From: Solimicrobium sp043758755
GTDB lineage: Bacteria; Pseudomonadota; Gammaproteobacteria; Burkholderiales; Burkholderiaceae_D
Length of the DNA stretch: 64,000 nt
Direction of reading: 5' to 3'
NCBI GenBank assembly: GCA_043758755.1
Contig: JAYVMW010000016.1
Span: forward strand, 317,096 to 381,095
The translations under genes and the position numbers were made by a program. Below are positions 17,166 to 26,594 of this stretch, piece by piece (the first letter of the stretch is position 1; each line of letters begins with the position of its first letter). The notes below the pieces were generated by a model that made no database searches, was not told the origin of the DNA, and saw only the letters and a list, made by a program, of their open reading frames with translations.

Positions 17166-17517
17166 GTTCCACAATCACGTAATGCTTTTTCATCGGCTCG
17201 AGCACTTCAAACACACCTTTGAAGCCGGCCGGAATCACCAACGCATCGCCAGGTCCGGCTTCAGAAGCAGTTCCCGCTTCGTCGATGACACGACAACGGC
17301 CTTCGGTAACATAAAAGAATTCATCTTCCGTGTCACCAAACACAATGTTCCAGCTGCCGACTTCGCTACCCCACACGCCCGAGTAAACTTCACCACTGTT
17401 GTTGGTGAAATGATTCCAGGTAGTACGCAGCGGGTTGCCTTGCAGCTGACGTTCCGGCCGCGGATAGTCAGTTTCTGGCGCCGTGGTTTGTTGTTTAAAT
17501 AAAATCGCTTTACTCAT
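17155..17517 (-). CDS. Cupin-domain protein, EutQ-like
   Basis: A single cupin barrel is visible: YSGVWGSEVGSWNIVFGDTEDEFFYVTEGRCRVIDEAG gives cupin motif 1, and AGPGDALVIPAGFKGVFEVLEP gives motif 2. Only few of the canonical metal-binding histidines are present, as in the EutQ-like/DUF861 group. Such genes often sit beside polyamine or ethanolamine catabolic genes, as here next to the puu cluster, but their activity is not established. It is transcribed divergently from the LysR gene across about 158 bp. Confidence 0.75.
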   Translation of the reverse strand: MSKAILFKQQTTAPETDYPRPERQLQGNPLRTTWNHFTNNSGEVYSGVWGSEVGSWNIVFGDTEDEFFYVTEGRCRVIDEAGTASEAGPGDALVIPAGFKGVFEVLEPMKKHYVIVERKK

Positions 17518-17675
17518 CCTGCTGCTCCCTTTGTTTCCAACGTACTAATTGTGCGGCACAGTTGATACAAATCATTGGCAAAATCGTCATTTTAGACACC
17601 GGATTGCCCTCTGGCATTGTAAACATCGGCTATACTCGCAAAATTACCTATTTATAGATGTTTATTTGCTGATTT

Positions 17676-18614
17676 ATGAAACCAAAAAACCGACCGGTGA
17701 TGGGCCAGCTAAGCGACATGGATATTCGCCTGCTGCGTATCTTTAAAAGCGTGGTGGACTGTGGCGGGATGGCGGCTTCCGAGTTGGAATTAAATATCGG
17801 CACTTCAAGCATCAGCCGCCATATCAAGGATCTGGAAATCCGGCTCGGCCTGACCCTGTGCCGGCGCGGCCGCGGTGGTTTTTCAATGACCGCAGAAGGT
17901 GAACAAATTTACCAGGAAACGTTACGCCTGCTCAGTTCCACCGACCAGTTCCGCAGTGCCATTGACGATATCCATCGGCGCATGGGCGGTCAGCTGAACG
18001 TGGCGGTGCATGACAAAACCGCCAGCAATCCGAATGCCAAAATTTATGAAGCTATCGCGCTGTTTTCCGAGCGCGCACCGGATGTGGCACTGAATATGCA
18101 TGTGGCCTGCAGCAATCCGATAGAACGCGGTGTGCTGGACGGTCAGTTTCAGGTTGGCATTATTCCTGACCATCGCAGCTCCGACAGTCTGACTTATGCC
18201 GGCCTGTTTGAAGAAACCATGCTGATGTATTGCGGCGCGAAACATCCGCTGTTCAATGAAGCGCAGGATAATCTGGGCTGGGATGATATCTCTTCCCATC
18301 ATTTCGCCTGTCTGGGTTACCACTCGCACAATATGGAAATCAGCCATCAGATGCGCCTGTCGCGCAAAGCCACCGGGTTTGATCAGGAATCGATTGCCAC
18401 GCTGATTTTATCCGGCAAGTATCTGGGCTTTTTGCCGGATCACTATGCGCACCAGTTTGTCGAGCGCGGTTTGATGAAGGTGGTCAAACCCGGGCAGTTC
18501 AACTACAAGTGTAATTTTGTCGGCATGGTGCGACGCTCACCGCAGCCTTCGCGGGTCAGTCAGGCGTTTTGGGAATGCCTGCTGGAAGCGCATGGCAAAA
18601 CTGTCCCGGCTTAA
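17676..18614 (+). CDS. LysR-family transcriptional regulator, probable regulator of the puu/pot cluster
   Basis: The N-terminal winged-helix domain is visible (DMDIRLLRIFKSVVDCGGMAASELELNIGTSSISRHIKDLEIRLGLTLCRRGRGG), followed by a substrate-binding domain from about residue 100. LysR proteins usually sense a pathway metabolite. It faces the puuA gene tail to tail and is divergent from the cupin gene, so control of polyamine catabolism is likely. The 26-bp element upstream of puuA and potF is a candidate binding site. A TATACT box at 17631-17636 may be its own -10. The start could be any of three Met codons within the first 15 residues; the longest is given. Confidence 0.85.
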   Translation: MKPKNRPVMGQLSDMDIRLLRIFKSVVDCGGMAASELELNIGTSSISRHIKDLEIRLGLTLCRRGRGGFSMTAEGEQIYQETLRLLSSTDQFRSAIDDIHRRMGGQLNVAVHDKTASNPNAKIYEAIALFSERAPDVALNMHVACSNPIERGVLDGQFQVGIIPDHRSSDSLTYAGLFEETMLMYCGAKHPLFNEAQDNLGWDDISSHHFACLGYHSHNMEISHQMRLSRKATGFDQESIATLILSGKYLGFLPDHYAHQFVERGLMKVVKPGQFNYKCNFVGMVRRSPQPSRVSQAFWECLLEAHGKTVPA

Positions 18615-18647
18615 TTCTTAAGGTCCAATTCCGACACCCGCTGCCAG

Positions 18648-20015
18648 TTACGCCTGCGGTACCAGGTAACGGCGCTCCCAGGCTGAAATTTCATTCTGGA
18701 AGTTCTGGTATTCGAGCCACTTGGTTGACACGTAGCCTTCGACAAATTTTTCACCCAGCATGCGCCGGCAGGTTGCGCTGGCCTTCATCTGGGCGTGCGC
18801 GGCCTGATAACCGCTGGCCAGATCATGAGCATGATCGTAACCGTTGCCCTCTATCGGTTCGCTCGCTTCCAGACCTTCTTCGATACCGGCCAGACCGGCT
18901 GCCAGTGAAGCAGCAATGGCCAGATATGGATTGGCGTCAGCACCGGCAATCCGGTTTTCAACCCGGCGTGAGGCAGGACCGCTGATCGGGATCCGCAAAC
19001 CGGTAGTACGGTTGTCCAGACCCCACTGCAGATTCACAGGTGCCTGAGAACCATCAACGAAGCGGCGATACGAATTGATGAAGGGTGCAAAAATCAGCAT
19101 CATGTCGGGAATATAAGTCTGCAGACCGGCGATGAATTGTCTGAAGTGCACACTTTCTGTGCCGTCCGGTTTGCTGAAAATATTCTTGCCTGCGGCATCA
19201 ACGACGCTCTGATGCAGATGCATGGAGCTGCCGGGCTGGCCGGAAATCGGCTTGGCCATGAATACCGCATTCAAGCCATGCTTGATCGCAATCTCTTTGG
19301 CGGCGTATTTGAACAGGAACGCCTGATCGGCCACTTCAACCGGATCACCGTGCATCAGATTGATTTCGTATTGGGACCGGCCAGCCTCATGAATCCAGGT
19401 GTCGGTTACCACACCGAGGTTGTCGAGTGCGGCACGGAATTCATCCCAGAATGCAGCGAGTTCATTGAGCATATTCATGCTGAAGGCCGACTGTCCGGCC
19501 TCAGTCCGGCCATTTTTTGCATGGGGATAGGTCAGAGGCTGGGTCGGATCGACATTCGGTGCGGTCAGATAAAATTCGATTTCCGGCGCAACCACCGCCT
19601 TCAATCCCTTGGCGGTATATTTTTCCACGATCTGTTTGAGCAAACCGCGCGATGAAAAACCGCACTCGCCACCGGCCAGATATTGACAGTCGGCCACCAC
19701 CATGGCGCGCGGTGTGCTGGACCAGGGTGACAGGCGCAGCGTGGAATAGTCCGGCACGATCTTCACATCCGGATCACAGTCAGGAAAAATCGGGTCGTAA
19801 GAATATTCGCCGGTGACGGCCTGCATCATGATCGCTTCGGCAATGCGCAATTCGGACTGGGCCGCAAAGCTGGGTGCCGGAGTCAGCTTGCCGCGCGGGT
19901 AACCGGAGATGTCGGCAAACATGACCTCCACCTGGCTCACGCCGTGCCGGCTGAAATAGGCCTTGAGCGCGTCTGCGCCGGGGTAGGTTTTGCTCAATGT
20001 TACTGGCTTGCTCAC
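18648..20015 (-). CDS. puuA: Gamma-glutamylputrescine synthetase (glutamine synthetase family)
   Basis: The protein has the full glutamine synthetase fold: an N-terminal beta-grasp part (VEVMFADISGYPRGK), the ATP/metal segments APEIEFYL and SGQPGSSMHLHQSV, then RRFVDGSQAPVNLQWGLDNRTTGLRIP and RRVENRIAGADANPYLAIAASLAAG. The context with puuB, puuC and puuD makes ATP-dependent ligation of glutamate to putrescine the likely reaction. The start is a GTG at 20015 with AAGGAG six bases upstream. The 28 codons before it in the same frame are non-coding and contain the regulatory region. It is the last gene of the cluster in transcription order and has its own upstream element. Confidence 0.88.
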   Translation of the reverse strand: MSKPVTLSKTYPGADALKAYFSRHGVSQVEVMFADISGYPRGKLTPAPSFAAQSELRIAEAIMMQAVTGEYSYDPIFPDCDPDVKIVPDYSTLRLSPWSSTPRAMVVADCQYLAGGECGFSSRGLLKQIVEKYTAKGLKAVVAPEIEFYLTAPNVDPTQPLTYPHAKNGRTEAGQSAFSMNMLNELAAFWDEFRAALDNLGVVTDTWIHEAGRSQYEINLMHGDPVEVADQAFLFKYAAKEIAIKHGLNAVFMAKPISGQPGSSMHLHQSVVDAAGKNIFSKPDGTESVHFRQFIAGLQTYIPDMMLIFAPFINSYRRFVDGSQAPVNLQWGLDNRTTGLRIPISGPASRRVENRIAGADANPYLAIAASLAAGLAGIEEGLEASEPIEGNGYDHAHDLASGYQAAHAQMKASATCRRMLGEKFVEGYVSTKWLEYQNFQNEISAWERRYLVPQA

Positions 20016-20110
20016 GAAAATCTCCTTTGGACCGACTGGCGCATTTGAAAACGCAATGCTCTGGGATGGTAACTGATCGGTCAATTCTATGGCGCGCACC
20101 TTAGCGCGAA

Positions 20111-20136
20111 AATGTTTTATTCCGAATGTTCAGTTG
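20111..20136 (-). promoter_or_regulatory. Candidate operator upstream of puuA (shared with potF)
   Basis: This 26-bp stretch matches 29049-29074 upstream of potF at 23 of 26 positions, including an identical GAATGTTCAGTTG core. It contains AATGTT twice, 14 bp apart. It lies 96 bp upstream of the puuA GTG. Two such matches in front of the two transcription units of one pathway point to a shared regulator site, LysR being the nearest candidate. Confidence 0.6.
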
Positions 20137-20227
20137 CATCGCTGCGAAAGTGAAAAAAGTCAGCAGGTAGTTCGCACAGGCCGAGATGGCGCAATAATAT
20201 TGCACCCTGCCTGTTGAATTCGCCGCC

Positions 20228-21187
20228 TTATTTACCCAATTTCTGGTTGCGCAATACACACAGCAGATCGGCAGCTATATGCGCCGCTGCCAGCGCCGTG
20301 ATTTCACTCTGATCAAAGGGTGGTGACACTTCAACCACATCCATGCCCACCAGATTCACCGGTCCCATGCCGCGGATAATGTGCAAAGCCTGTGCCGAAC
20401 TCAGTCCACCCGGCACTGGGGTGCCGGTGCCGGGCGCGAAGGCCGGATCCAGACAGTCAATGTCAAAAGTCAGATAAGTGGGACGGCTGCCAACAATGGA
20501 AAGAATTTTTTCCAGCGTGACCTGCGCGCCGTGCGCATGCACCCAGGCCGCATCAAGAATATTCATACCCATGAAATCATCGTTCCAGGTACGGATGCCA
20601 ACCTGCACCGACGTGGCAGGGTCTATCAGTCCGTCTTTGATGGCCTTGTAAAACATGGTGCCATGGTTGAGCGAATCCGGTTCGTCATCAGCCCAGGTAT
20701 CGCAGTGCGCATCGAAATGAATCAGCGACAGCGGCCTGCCGAATTTTTCAGCGTGGGCTTTGAGCAGCGGATAGGTGACGAAATGATCGCCGCCGAAGGT
20801 CAGCATTTTTGCACCGGAGGCCAGGATGGTTCTTGCGTGTTCGGTGATCGCAGGCGCTATGGTCAAAGGGTTGTGGGCATCAAACCAGCAGTCGCCGTAA
20901 TCGATGACGGCCAGATCATCAAACGGATTGAAGCCCCATGGATAAGAATTGAGTTCGGACAGCTGCACGCTGGCAGCGCGCACCGCAGCAGGACCCTGCC
21001 GCGCTCCGGAACGGAAGGTGGTGGCCAGATCGAGCGGAATACCGGAAATGGCTACGTCAACGCCGGTCAAATCACGGGTATATTTGCGGCGCATGAAACT
21101 GAGGATGCCCGCATAGGTGTTTTCGGTGCTGGAGCCATATAGCGATGTTCTGGTTATGGCGCCATCGCCTTTGATGTGATCGGTCAT
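20228..21187 (-). CDS. Agmatinase/guanidinobutyrase-type ureohydrolase
   Basis: The arginase-fold metal ligands are present: GGDHFVTYP, FDAHCDTW and TFDIDCLDPAFAPGTGTPVPGGLS. The enzyme hydrolyses a guanidino compound, releasing urea; agmatine to putrescine would feed directly into the surrounding pathway. Guanidinobutyrate to GABA is a credible alternative, since the family members look alike at this level. The length of 319 residues is typical. The gap to puuD upstream is three bases, so the two genes are a tight unit. Confidence 0.85.
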   Translation of the reverse strand: MTDHIKGDGAITRTSLYGSSTENTYAGILSFMRRKYTRDLTGVDVAISGIPLDLATTFRSGARQGPAAVRAASVQLSELNSYPWGFNPFDDLAVIDYGDCWFDAHNPLTIAPAITEHARTILASGAKMLTFGGDHFVTYPLLKAHAEKFGRPLSLIHFDAHCDTWADDEPDSLNHGTMFYKAIKDGLIDPATSVQVGIRTWNDDFMGMNILDAAWVHAHGAQVTLEKILSIVGSRPTYLTFDIDCLDPAFAPGTGTPVPGGLSSAQALHIIRGMGPVNLVGMDVVEVSPPFDQSEITALAAAHIAADLLCVLRNQKLGK

Positions 21188-21190
21188 GCC

Positions 21191-21952
21191 TTACCCTTTT
21201 TTCTTGTTGGCTTTAAATTCCCTGCAGGCGTCACCAAACGCCCCAAACAATTTCATCGACTCCGGATTTTCCCTGATCTGCCATTCCGGATGCCACTGCA
21301 CCGCCAAAGTAAAACCTGGTGCACTGGCTACGCTGTACGCTTCAATCAGACCGTCATCGGCTCTCGCTTCGACCTGCAATCCGGGCGCGAGCTGGTCGAT
21401 ACCCTGACCGTGCACCGAATTGACAATCATCCTGGTCACACCATGCAGTATTTTTGAAATACGCCCGTCCGGCACGAGATGGATGGCGTGGGCCGGAGCG
21501 TACTGGACTTCAATCGATGCTGTCTTGTCTTCGCGATGATCCATGAATCCTTCGACTTCATGGACCGCCTGATGCAGACTGCCACCCAGCGCCACATTGA
21601 CTTCCTGGGTACCGCGACAGACCGCAATTAACGGAATGCCGCGCTGCAGTGCCATTCTGATCAAAGGTAACGTTGTCGCGTCGCGGGCCGGATCGAGCGG
21701 CAGGGAAGGATCAAGAACCGACTGGCCGAAAAAATCCGGATGCACGTTGGACGGAGAACCGGTCAGCATGACGCCGTCGGCCAGTTCCAGTATCGTATCC
21801 CAGTCGATGGCGTCACCCAGGGCAGGTAAAATCAGCGGCACACAACCGGCCCCTGTCACGACCGCCTCCACATATTTCATCTGCGCGACATGATAAGGAT
21901 GCGCCCCGATTTGTCGGGTGCAGGCGGGGATCAGAACTAAAGGTTGTGCCAT
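21191..21952 (-). CDS. puuD: Gamma-glutamyl-GABA hydrolase (class I amidotransferase fold)
   Basis: The protein releases GABA and glutamate from gamma-glutamyl-GABA, the last step of the Puu pathway. The triad is visible as Cys112 (IAVCRGTQE) and His221/Glu223 (WHPEWQ), with GVMLTGSPSNVHP as the oxyanion region. The ATG at 21952 starts directly on the fold. It is followed at three bases by the agmatinase gene and preceded by a 105-bp gap after puuB, in which I see no promoter or clear hairpin. Confidence 0.88.
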   Translation of the reverse strand: MAQPLVLIPACTRQIGAHPYHVAQMKYVEAVVTGAGCVPLILPALGDAIDWDTILELADGVMLTGSPSNVHPDFFGQSVLDPSLPLDPARDATTLPLIRMALQRGIPLIAVCRGTQEVNVALGGSLHQAVHEVEGFMDHREDKTASIEVQYAPAHAIHLVPDGRISKILHGVTRMIVNSVHGQGIDQLAPGLQVEARADDGLIEAYSVASAPGFTLAVQWHPEWQIRENPESMKLFGAFGDACREFKANKKKG

Positions 21953-22057
21953 GATAAATACGATAAAAAAGTTTTTGTTAAATGACTATAACCAATAGGC
22001 CACTCGCGGCTACTGGTCAGTCTTCCCCCTGGTTGTTTTAAAAAATTGGATTGTTGG

Positions 22058-23359
22058 TTACAGCATTTCTTTTAACTGGTAGTACCACATCCCCAACATC
22101 TGTGCCGCCGTACGCATCACTTGCCCGTTCGGGAAATTGTGATGTTTGATCTTGCCAAATGCATCAAACCGTTCCGACTGCCCGGCAATCGCTTCTGCTG
22201 CCACTTTTCCGGCCAGACCGGTCAGGATTAAACCATGACCGGAGTATCCCTGCAGATAATAAATGTTTTTATCCACCCGGCCAAAATCTGGCGCGCGATT
22301 CATCGAAATATCGACAAACCCGCCCCAGGCGTACGGAATATCCAGATCAGACAGTTGCGGAAATACGTCAAGCATGCGGCGTCTCATGCTGCCGACCAGA
22401 TTGATCGGCGTTGCAGTGCTGTAGCTGACCCGCCCGCCAAACAGCAGGCGATTGTCCTCTGAAGGGCGATAATAATCCAGCACAAAATTGGTGTCGAAGG
22501 CTGACGCACGATTTTTGATCAGCGCATCGCAGCGTTCTTTGGACATCGGTTCAGTTGCCACAATGTAGGTTCCCACCGACATGATGCGTTTGTCCAGCTC
22601 AGGTGCCACGGCGTCACCATACTCGTTCAGATACACGTTCCCGGCCAGCACCACAAATTTACAGCGCACACTGCCGGTGGCTGTTCTGACGACTGGAGAC
22701 GCGCCGCGATCGATGCCGGTAACCGGGGAGTTCTCGAATATCCTGACACCGGCAGCGCGCGCTGCGGCGGCAATGCCCAGAGTGTATTTCAATGGATGAA
22801 CGTGTGCGCCATTGGCATCATAGACACCGCCTTTATAGCGCTCACTCTGTATCCAGTTGCCGATTTCGCCGCTGCCGATACTGTGCACCGAATAGCTGTA
22901 ACGTTGCTGCAGACTGTCGACCCATTCATCGAGTTCGCGCGCTTTTTTGTCGGAACAGGCCAGGCACAGGCTGCCCGGTGTAAATTCGCACTCGATATTG
23001 TGTTTCTTGATACGGTCGCGCATTAATTGCATGGCTTCCACCGTCATATTCCACAACCGCTTGCTGTCTTCGGCGCTCAGCTGTGATTCGACGGCGTCAT
23101 CGCTGGAAAAACCAACCAGTGCCTGTCCGCCGTTGCGACCCGAAGCACCCCAGCCGATCAGCTGCGCTTCCAGCACGGCCACCGAATAACCGCGTTCCGC
23201 CAGTTCCAGCGCCGAACACAGTCCGGACAAGCCACCGCCCACCACGCACACATCGGCAAAAATATCCATGTCCAAAGCCGGTAACGGGTCATCGCGCCTG
23301 ACGCTTGCCTCGTAAAACGAATCTTTGGTCAGTCTGGTTTCTTTGTGCCTGTGTTTCAT
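22058..23359 (-). CDS. puuB: Gamma-glutamylputrescine oxidase (FAD)
   Basis: The N-terminal dinucleotide-binding motif VCVVGGGLSGLCSALELAERG (about residues 37-57) is followed by the GASGRNGGQ signature of the DAO-type amine oxidases. The C-terminal PDFGRVDKNIYYLQGYSGHGLILTG closes the FAD site. It oxidises gamma-glutamylputrescine to the aldehyde with release of ammonia and peroxide. The start overlaps the stop of puuC by 4 bp, so the oxidase and dehydrogenase are made together. Confidence 0.9.
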   Translation of the reverse strand: MKHRHKETRLTKDSFYEASVRRDDPLPALDMDIFADVCVVGGGLSGLCSALELAERGYSVAVLEAQLIGWGASGRNGGQALVGFSSDDAVESQLSAEDSKRLWNMTVEAMQLMRDRIKKHNIECEFTPGSLCLACSDKKARELDEWVDSLQQRYSYSVHSIGSGEIGNWIQSERYKGGVYDANGAHVHPLKYTLGIAAAARAAGVRIFENSPVTGIDRGASPVVRTATGSVRCKFVVLAGNVYLNEYGDAVAPELDKRIMSVGTYIVATEPMSKERCDALIKNRASAFDTNFVLDYYRPSEDNRLLFGGRVSYSTATPINLVGSMRRRMLDVFPQLSDLDIPYAWGGFVDISMNRAPDFGRVDKNIYYLQGYSGHGLILTGLAGKVAAEAIAGQSERFDAFGKIKHHNFPNGQVMRTAAQMLGMWYYQLKEML

Positions 23360-24843
23360 TTCAGATTAATCCAGGTCGTTTTCAGTTCGGTATATTTTTC
23401 CAGCGCATGCAGTGATTTGTCACGGCCATTGCCAGACTGTTTGTAGCCACCGAACGGCACAGTCATGTCGTCACCGTCGTACTGATTCACGTGTACCGTG
23501 CCAACCCGCAACGCACGCGCTGCCTTGTGCGCCTTGCGTATGTCGGAGGTCCACACACCGGCCTGCAAACCATACGCCGTTGCGTTAGCTTGCCTGATTG
23601 CCTCATCCAGATCGGTGAAGGTAAAAATTGAGAGTACCGGTCCGAAAATTTCGTCGCGTACGATTCTCATCGAATTATCCACGTCAATGAACATGGTCGG
23701 CTCAACATAATAGCCCCCCGATTCAATCCGCACCTGTTTGCCGCCGGCCAACAGTGTTGCACCTTCAGTTTTGCCGGAATCAATAAACCCCATGACTGAA
23801 TTGAGCTGGATATTGTCAACAATAGCGCCCATGACGGTGGATGGATCGAGCGGGTCACCAGGCACATAGGAAGGAACCAGTGCCAATGCCCTTTTAATGA
23901 ATTCGTCTTTGATCGAGGCTTCCACAAACAGACGGGATGGCGCGTTGCAGCTTTCGCCCTGATTGAAATAAATCGAACCCACCGCAGCGGCCACCGCTTC
24001 GTCCAGATTGGGACAGTCGGCGCACACGATGTTGGGGGATTTACCGCCCAGTTCCGACCAGACCCGTTTCAGGTTGGACTGTCCTGAATATTCCTGAATT
24101 TTTTTGCCGATCCGGGTTGAGCCGGTAAAGCCGATGCAATCGACATCGTCATGCAAAGCCAGCGCACTTCCGGCTTCATGACCGAAGCCTGGCAGCACAT
24201 TGAATACACCGGCCGGAATCCCTGCTTCCAGGGCGATATCACCGAGGCGCAAAGCGGTCAGCGGTGATTTTTCGGAAGGTTTCAAAATAACGCTGTTGCC
24301 CATCGCAAGCGCCGGGGCAATCTTCCACGAAGCCATGATCATCGGATAATTCCACGGCACGATGGTAGCGACCACACCAACCGGCTCACGGGTAATCAAG
24401 GCCAGCGTGTCATCATTGGTTGGGGCGATTTCATCGTAGACCTTGTCGATCGCTTCGGCATACCACTGCACGCAGCGTGCGGTTGACGGCACATCAACGG
24501 ACAGGCTGTACTTGATCGGCTTTCCCATATCGAGCGTTTCGAGCAGGGCCAGTTCGTCGCCGTTGGCGCGGATCAGTTCGGCAAACTTCAACAGAATTTT
24601 TTTGCGTTCGGCCGGTGATTTGCCAGCCCAGCGCCGGTCCTCAAAAGCGGCGCGGGCAGCCAGTACCGCCAGATTCACATCGGCCAGATCACAGCGTGCT
24701 ACTTGCGTCAGTTTGCGTCCGTTCACGGGAGAAATATTGTCGAACGTTTCGCCTGAAACTGCATGCACGCGTTCGCCATTGATCAGCGCGCGACCGTCGA
24801 TTTTGATGCTGGTAGCACGATCATGCCAAAGTCTGGTACTCAT
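23356..24843 (-). CDS. puuC: Gamma-glutamyl-gamma-aminobutyraldehyde dehydrogenase
   Basis: This is a standard 495-residue NAD(P)-dependent aldehyde dehydrogenase. It shows PWNYPMIMASWKIAPAL, GNSVILKPSEKSPLTAL, the general-base Glu in ELGGKSPN and the nucleophile Cys in NQGESCNAPSRLF. The neighbouring puuB makes gamma-glutamyl-aminobutyraldehyde its likely substrate; other amino-aldehydes, including those from spermidine cleavage, may also be used. It lies between the permease potI and puuB. Confidence 0.9.
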   Translation of the reverse strand: MSTRLWHDRATSIKIDGRALINGERVHAVSGETFDNISPVNGRKLTQVARCDLADVNLAVLAARAAFEDRRWAGKSPAERKKILLKFAELIRANGDELALLETLDMGKPIKYSLSVDVPSTARCVQWYAEAIDKVYDEIAPTNDDTLALITREPVGVVATIVPWNYPMIMASWKIAPALAMGNSVILKPSEKSPLTALRLGDIALEAGIPAGVFNVLPGFGHEAGSALALHDDVDCIGFTGSTRIGKKIQEYSGQSNLKRVWSELGGKSPNIVCADCPNLDEAVAAAVGSIYFNQGESCNAPSRLFVEASIKDEFIKRALALVPSYVPGDPLDPSTVMGAIVDNIQLNSVMGFIDSGKTEGATLLAGGKQVRIESGGYYVEPTMFIDVDNSMRIVRDEIFGPVLSIFTFTDLDEAIRQANATAYGLQAGVWTSDIRKAHKAARALRVGTVHVNQYDGDDMTVPFGGYKQSGNGRDKSLHALEKYTELKTTWINLK

Positions 24844-24858
24844 AAAATTCTCCTGTAA

Positions 24859-25689
24859 TTAGTGCTTGAATGCAGCCGAAATTTCTTTTTGACGCCGGCG
24901 CTCGGCGCGTGCCATGTGCAGACTCGACAGCACCACCGCAACCGACACCACTGCAATCGTGATCGCCGCCACGGTATTGACGCGCGGATCCAGACCCAGA
25001 CGGGCGCGCGAGAAAATCACGATCGGCATGGTTGAATAACCCGGACCGGTCAGGAAGGCTGAGACCACCACGTCATCCAGTGACAGGGTAAAGGTCAGCA
25101 GCCAGGCCGACACCAGTGACTGGGAAATATTGGGCAGCGTCACCAGAAAAAATACCTGGAACGGCCGGCAACCCAGATCCATTGCCGCTTCAGAAAGTGA
25201 TTTGCTGATTTCTTTCAGACGCGATTCAATCACCACCGCCGAATAGGCAACGCCCAGCACGGTATGACCAAACACCAGCGTCATGAGGCCGCGCGGCGGG
25301 AAACCAACCGCGTTTTCCATGCCGACCAGCATGAGCAGCAGGGACAGTCCGATAATCACTTCCGGCATGACCAGCGGCGCGCTGGCCATCCCCTTGAACA
25401 GGGCGCGGCCTTTAAATTTGCGGTAGTTGGTCAGCACGTAGGCGGTAAAAGTACCGAGCACCACTGAACAGGTCGCCGCCAGCGTGGCCACTTTGAGAGA
25501 CAGAAAAAAGCCGGCAATGATTTCATCGTCACCGGTCAGGGCTTCGTACCAGTGCAGGGTGAATCCTCTCCAGACCATATCCTGGGAGGAGCTGTTGAAT
25601 GAATAGACCACCAGCATGATGATCGGGATGTACAGGAAAAAATAGCCCAGAGCCAGCCAGGAGCGGCCAAACCAGCGGTATGCGTTCAT
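24859..25689 (-). CDS. potI: Putrescine ABC transporter, inner-membrane permease
   Basis: This is a polytopic permease of six segments with the EAA loop (SLSEAAMDLGCRPFQVFFLVTLPNI) that contacts the ATPase. The tail is basic. It forms a heterodimer with the upstream potH product, whose stop codon it overlaps by 4 bp. The potI name is by position and family; substrate preference is inferred from the adjacent putrescine catabolic genes. Confidence 0.88.
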   Translation of the reverse strand: MNAYRWFGRSWLALGYFFLYIPIIMLVVYSFNSSSQDMVWRGFTLHWYEALTGDDEIIAGFFLSLKVATLAATCSVVLGTFTAYVLTNYRKFKGRALFKGMASAPLVMPEVIIGLSLLLMLVGMENAVGFPPRGLMTLVFGHTVLGVAYSAVVIESRLKEISKSLSEAAMDLGCRPFQVFFLVTLPNISQSLVSAWLLTFTLSLDDVVVSAFLTGPGYSTMPIVIFSRARLGLDPRVNTVAAITIAVVSVAVVLSSLHMARAERRRQKEISAAFKH

Positions 25690-26588
25690 AGTTTTTGCTC
25701 TTCCTCAGACTGATATTTGTTCAGGATACCCATCGGGATCAGAACACCCAGAATCACCACCACCGTCACCGTCGACGCCATCGGCCAGTCGACGTTGCTG
25801 AAGAATTCATCCCACATCACATGGCCGATCATGATGGTCGAAGGACCACCGAGCAGATCCGGAATCACGAATTCACCGACACAGGGAATGAACACCAGCA
25901 TCGAGCCGGCAATAATGCCGGACTTGGACAGCGGCACCGTCACGCGCCAGAACGTGTTCCACGGGTTCGAACCCAGGTCGGCCGCAGCTTCAATGAAACG
26001 CACATCCAGTTTCGACAGATTGGTAAACAGCGGCAAGATCATGAATGGCAGGTAGGAATACACCATGCCTATCATCAGCGAGAACTCGGTGTTCATCATG
26101 TGGATCGGTGTATCAATGGCTCCGATCGACATCAGAAAATTGTTGATCACGCCATTGTTGGACAGCATGCCTTTCCAGGCATAGATACGCAGCAGGAACG
26201 AGGTCCAGAACGGCAGCATCACCAGCATCATGAGCACGTTGCGGCGTGACTGACTGGCCCGTGCCATGAAGTAGGCAAACGGGTAGCCAATCAACAGACA
26301 CGTCAGGGTGGTCAACGCAGCGTACCGGATCGAATTCAGATAGGCGATGATGTACAGGTCATCCATCGCCAGGTAAATGTAATTGGTGAGCTTGATCTTT
26401 AAGCTCAGCACGCCATCGACATAACTGGTCAGCGTACCAAACGGACCACTGGCATCCATTTCGCCAAAACTGATTTTGAGTACCAGCAGGAACGGTAACA
26501 GCGAACAGACCGCCAGCCACAGATATGGAAAACCGATGACTGCGGTCCTGCCCGACAACCAGGCTGGTTTGGAGAATTTTTTCATCAT
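25686..26588 (-). CDS. potH: Putrescine ABC transporter, inner-membrane permease
   Basis: This 300-residue permease has the N-terminal extra helix typical of PotH/PotB and the EAA loop RFIEAAADLGSNPWNTFWRVTVPLSKSGI. It ends in a charged KYQSEEEQKL tail. It is six bases downstream of potG and overlaps potI, so the three are one translational block. Confidence 0.9.
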   Translation of the reverse strand: MMKKFSKPAWLSGRTAVIGFPYLWLAVCSLLPFLLVLKISFGEMDASGPFGTLTSYVDGVLSLKIKLTNYIYLAMDDLYIIAYLNSIRYAALTTLTCLLIGYPFAYFMARASQSRRNVLMMLVMLPFWTSFLLRIYAWKGMLSNNGVINNFLMSIGAIDTPIHMMNTEFSLMIGMVYSYLPFMILPLFTNLSKLDVRFIEAAADLGSNPWNTFWRVTVPLSKSGIIAGSMLVFIPCVGEFVIPDLLGGPSTIMIGHVMWDEFFSNVDWPMASTVTVVVILGVLIPMGILNKYQSEEEQKL

Positions 26589-26594
26589 ATCTCC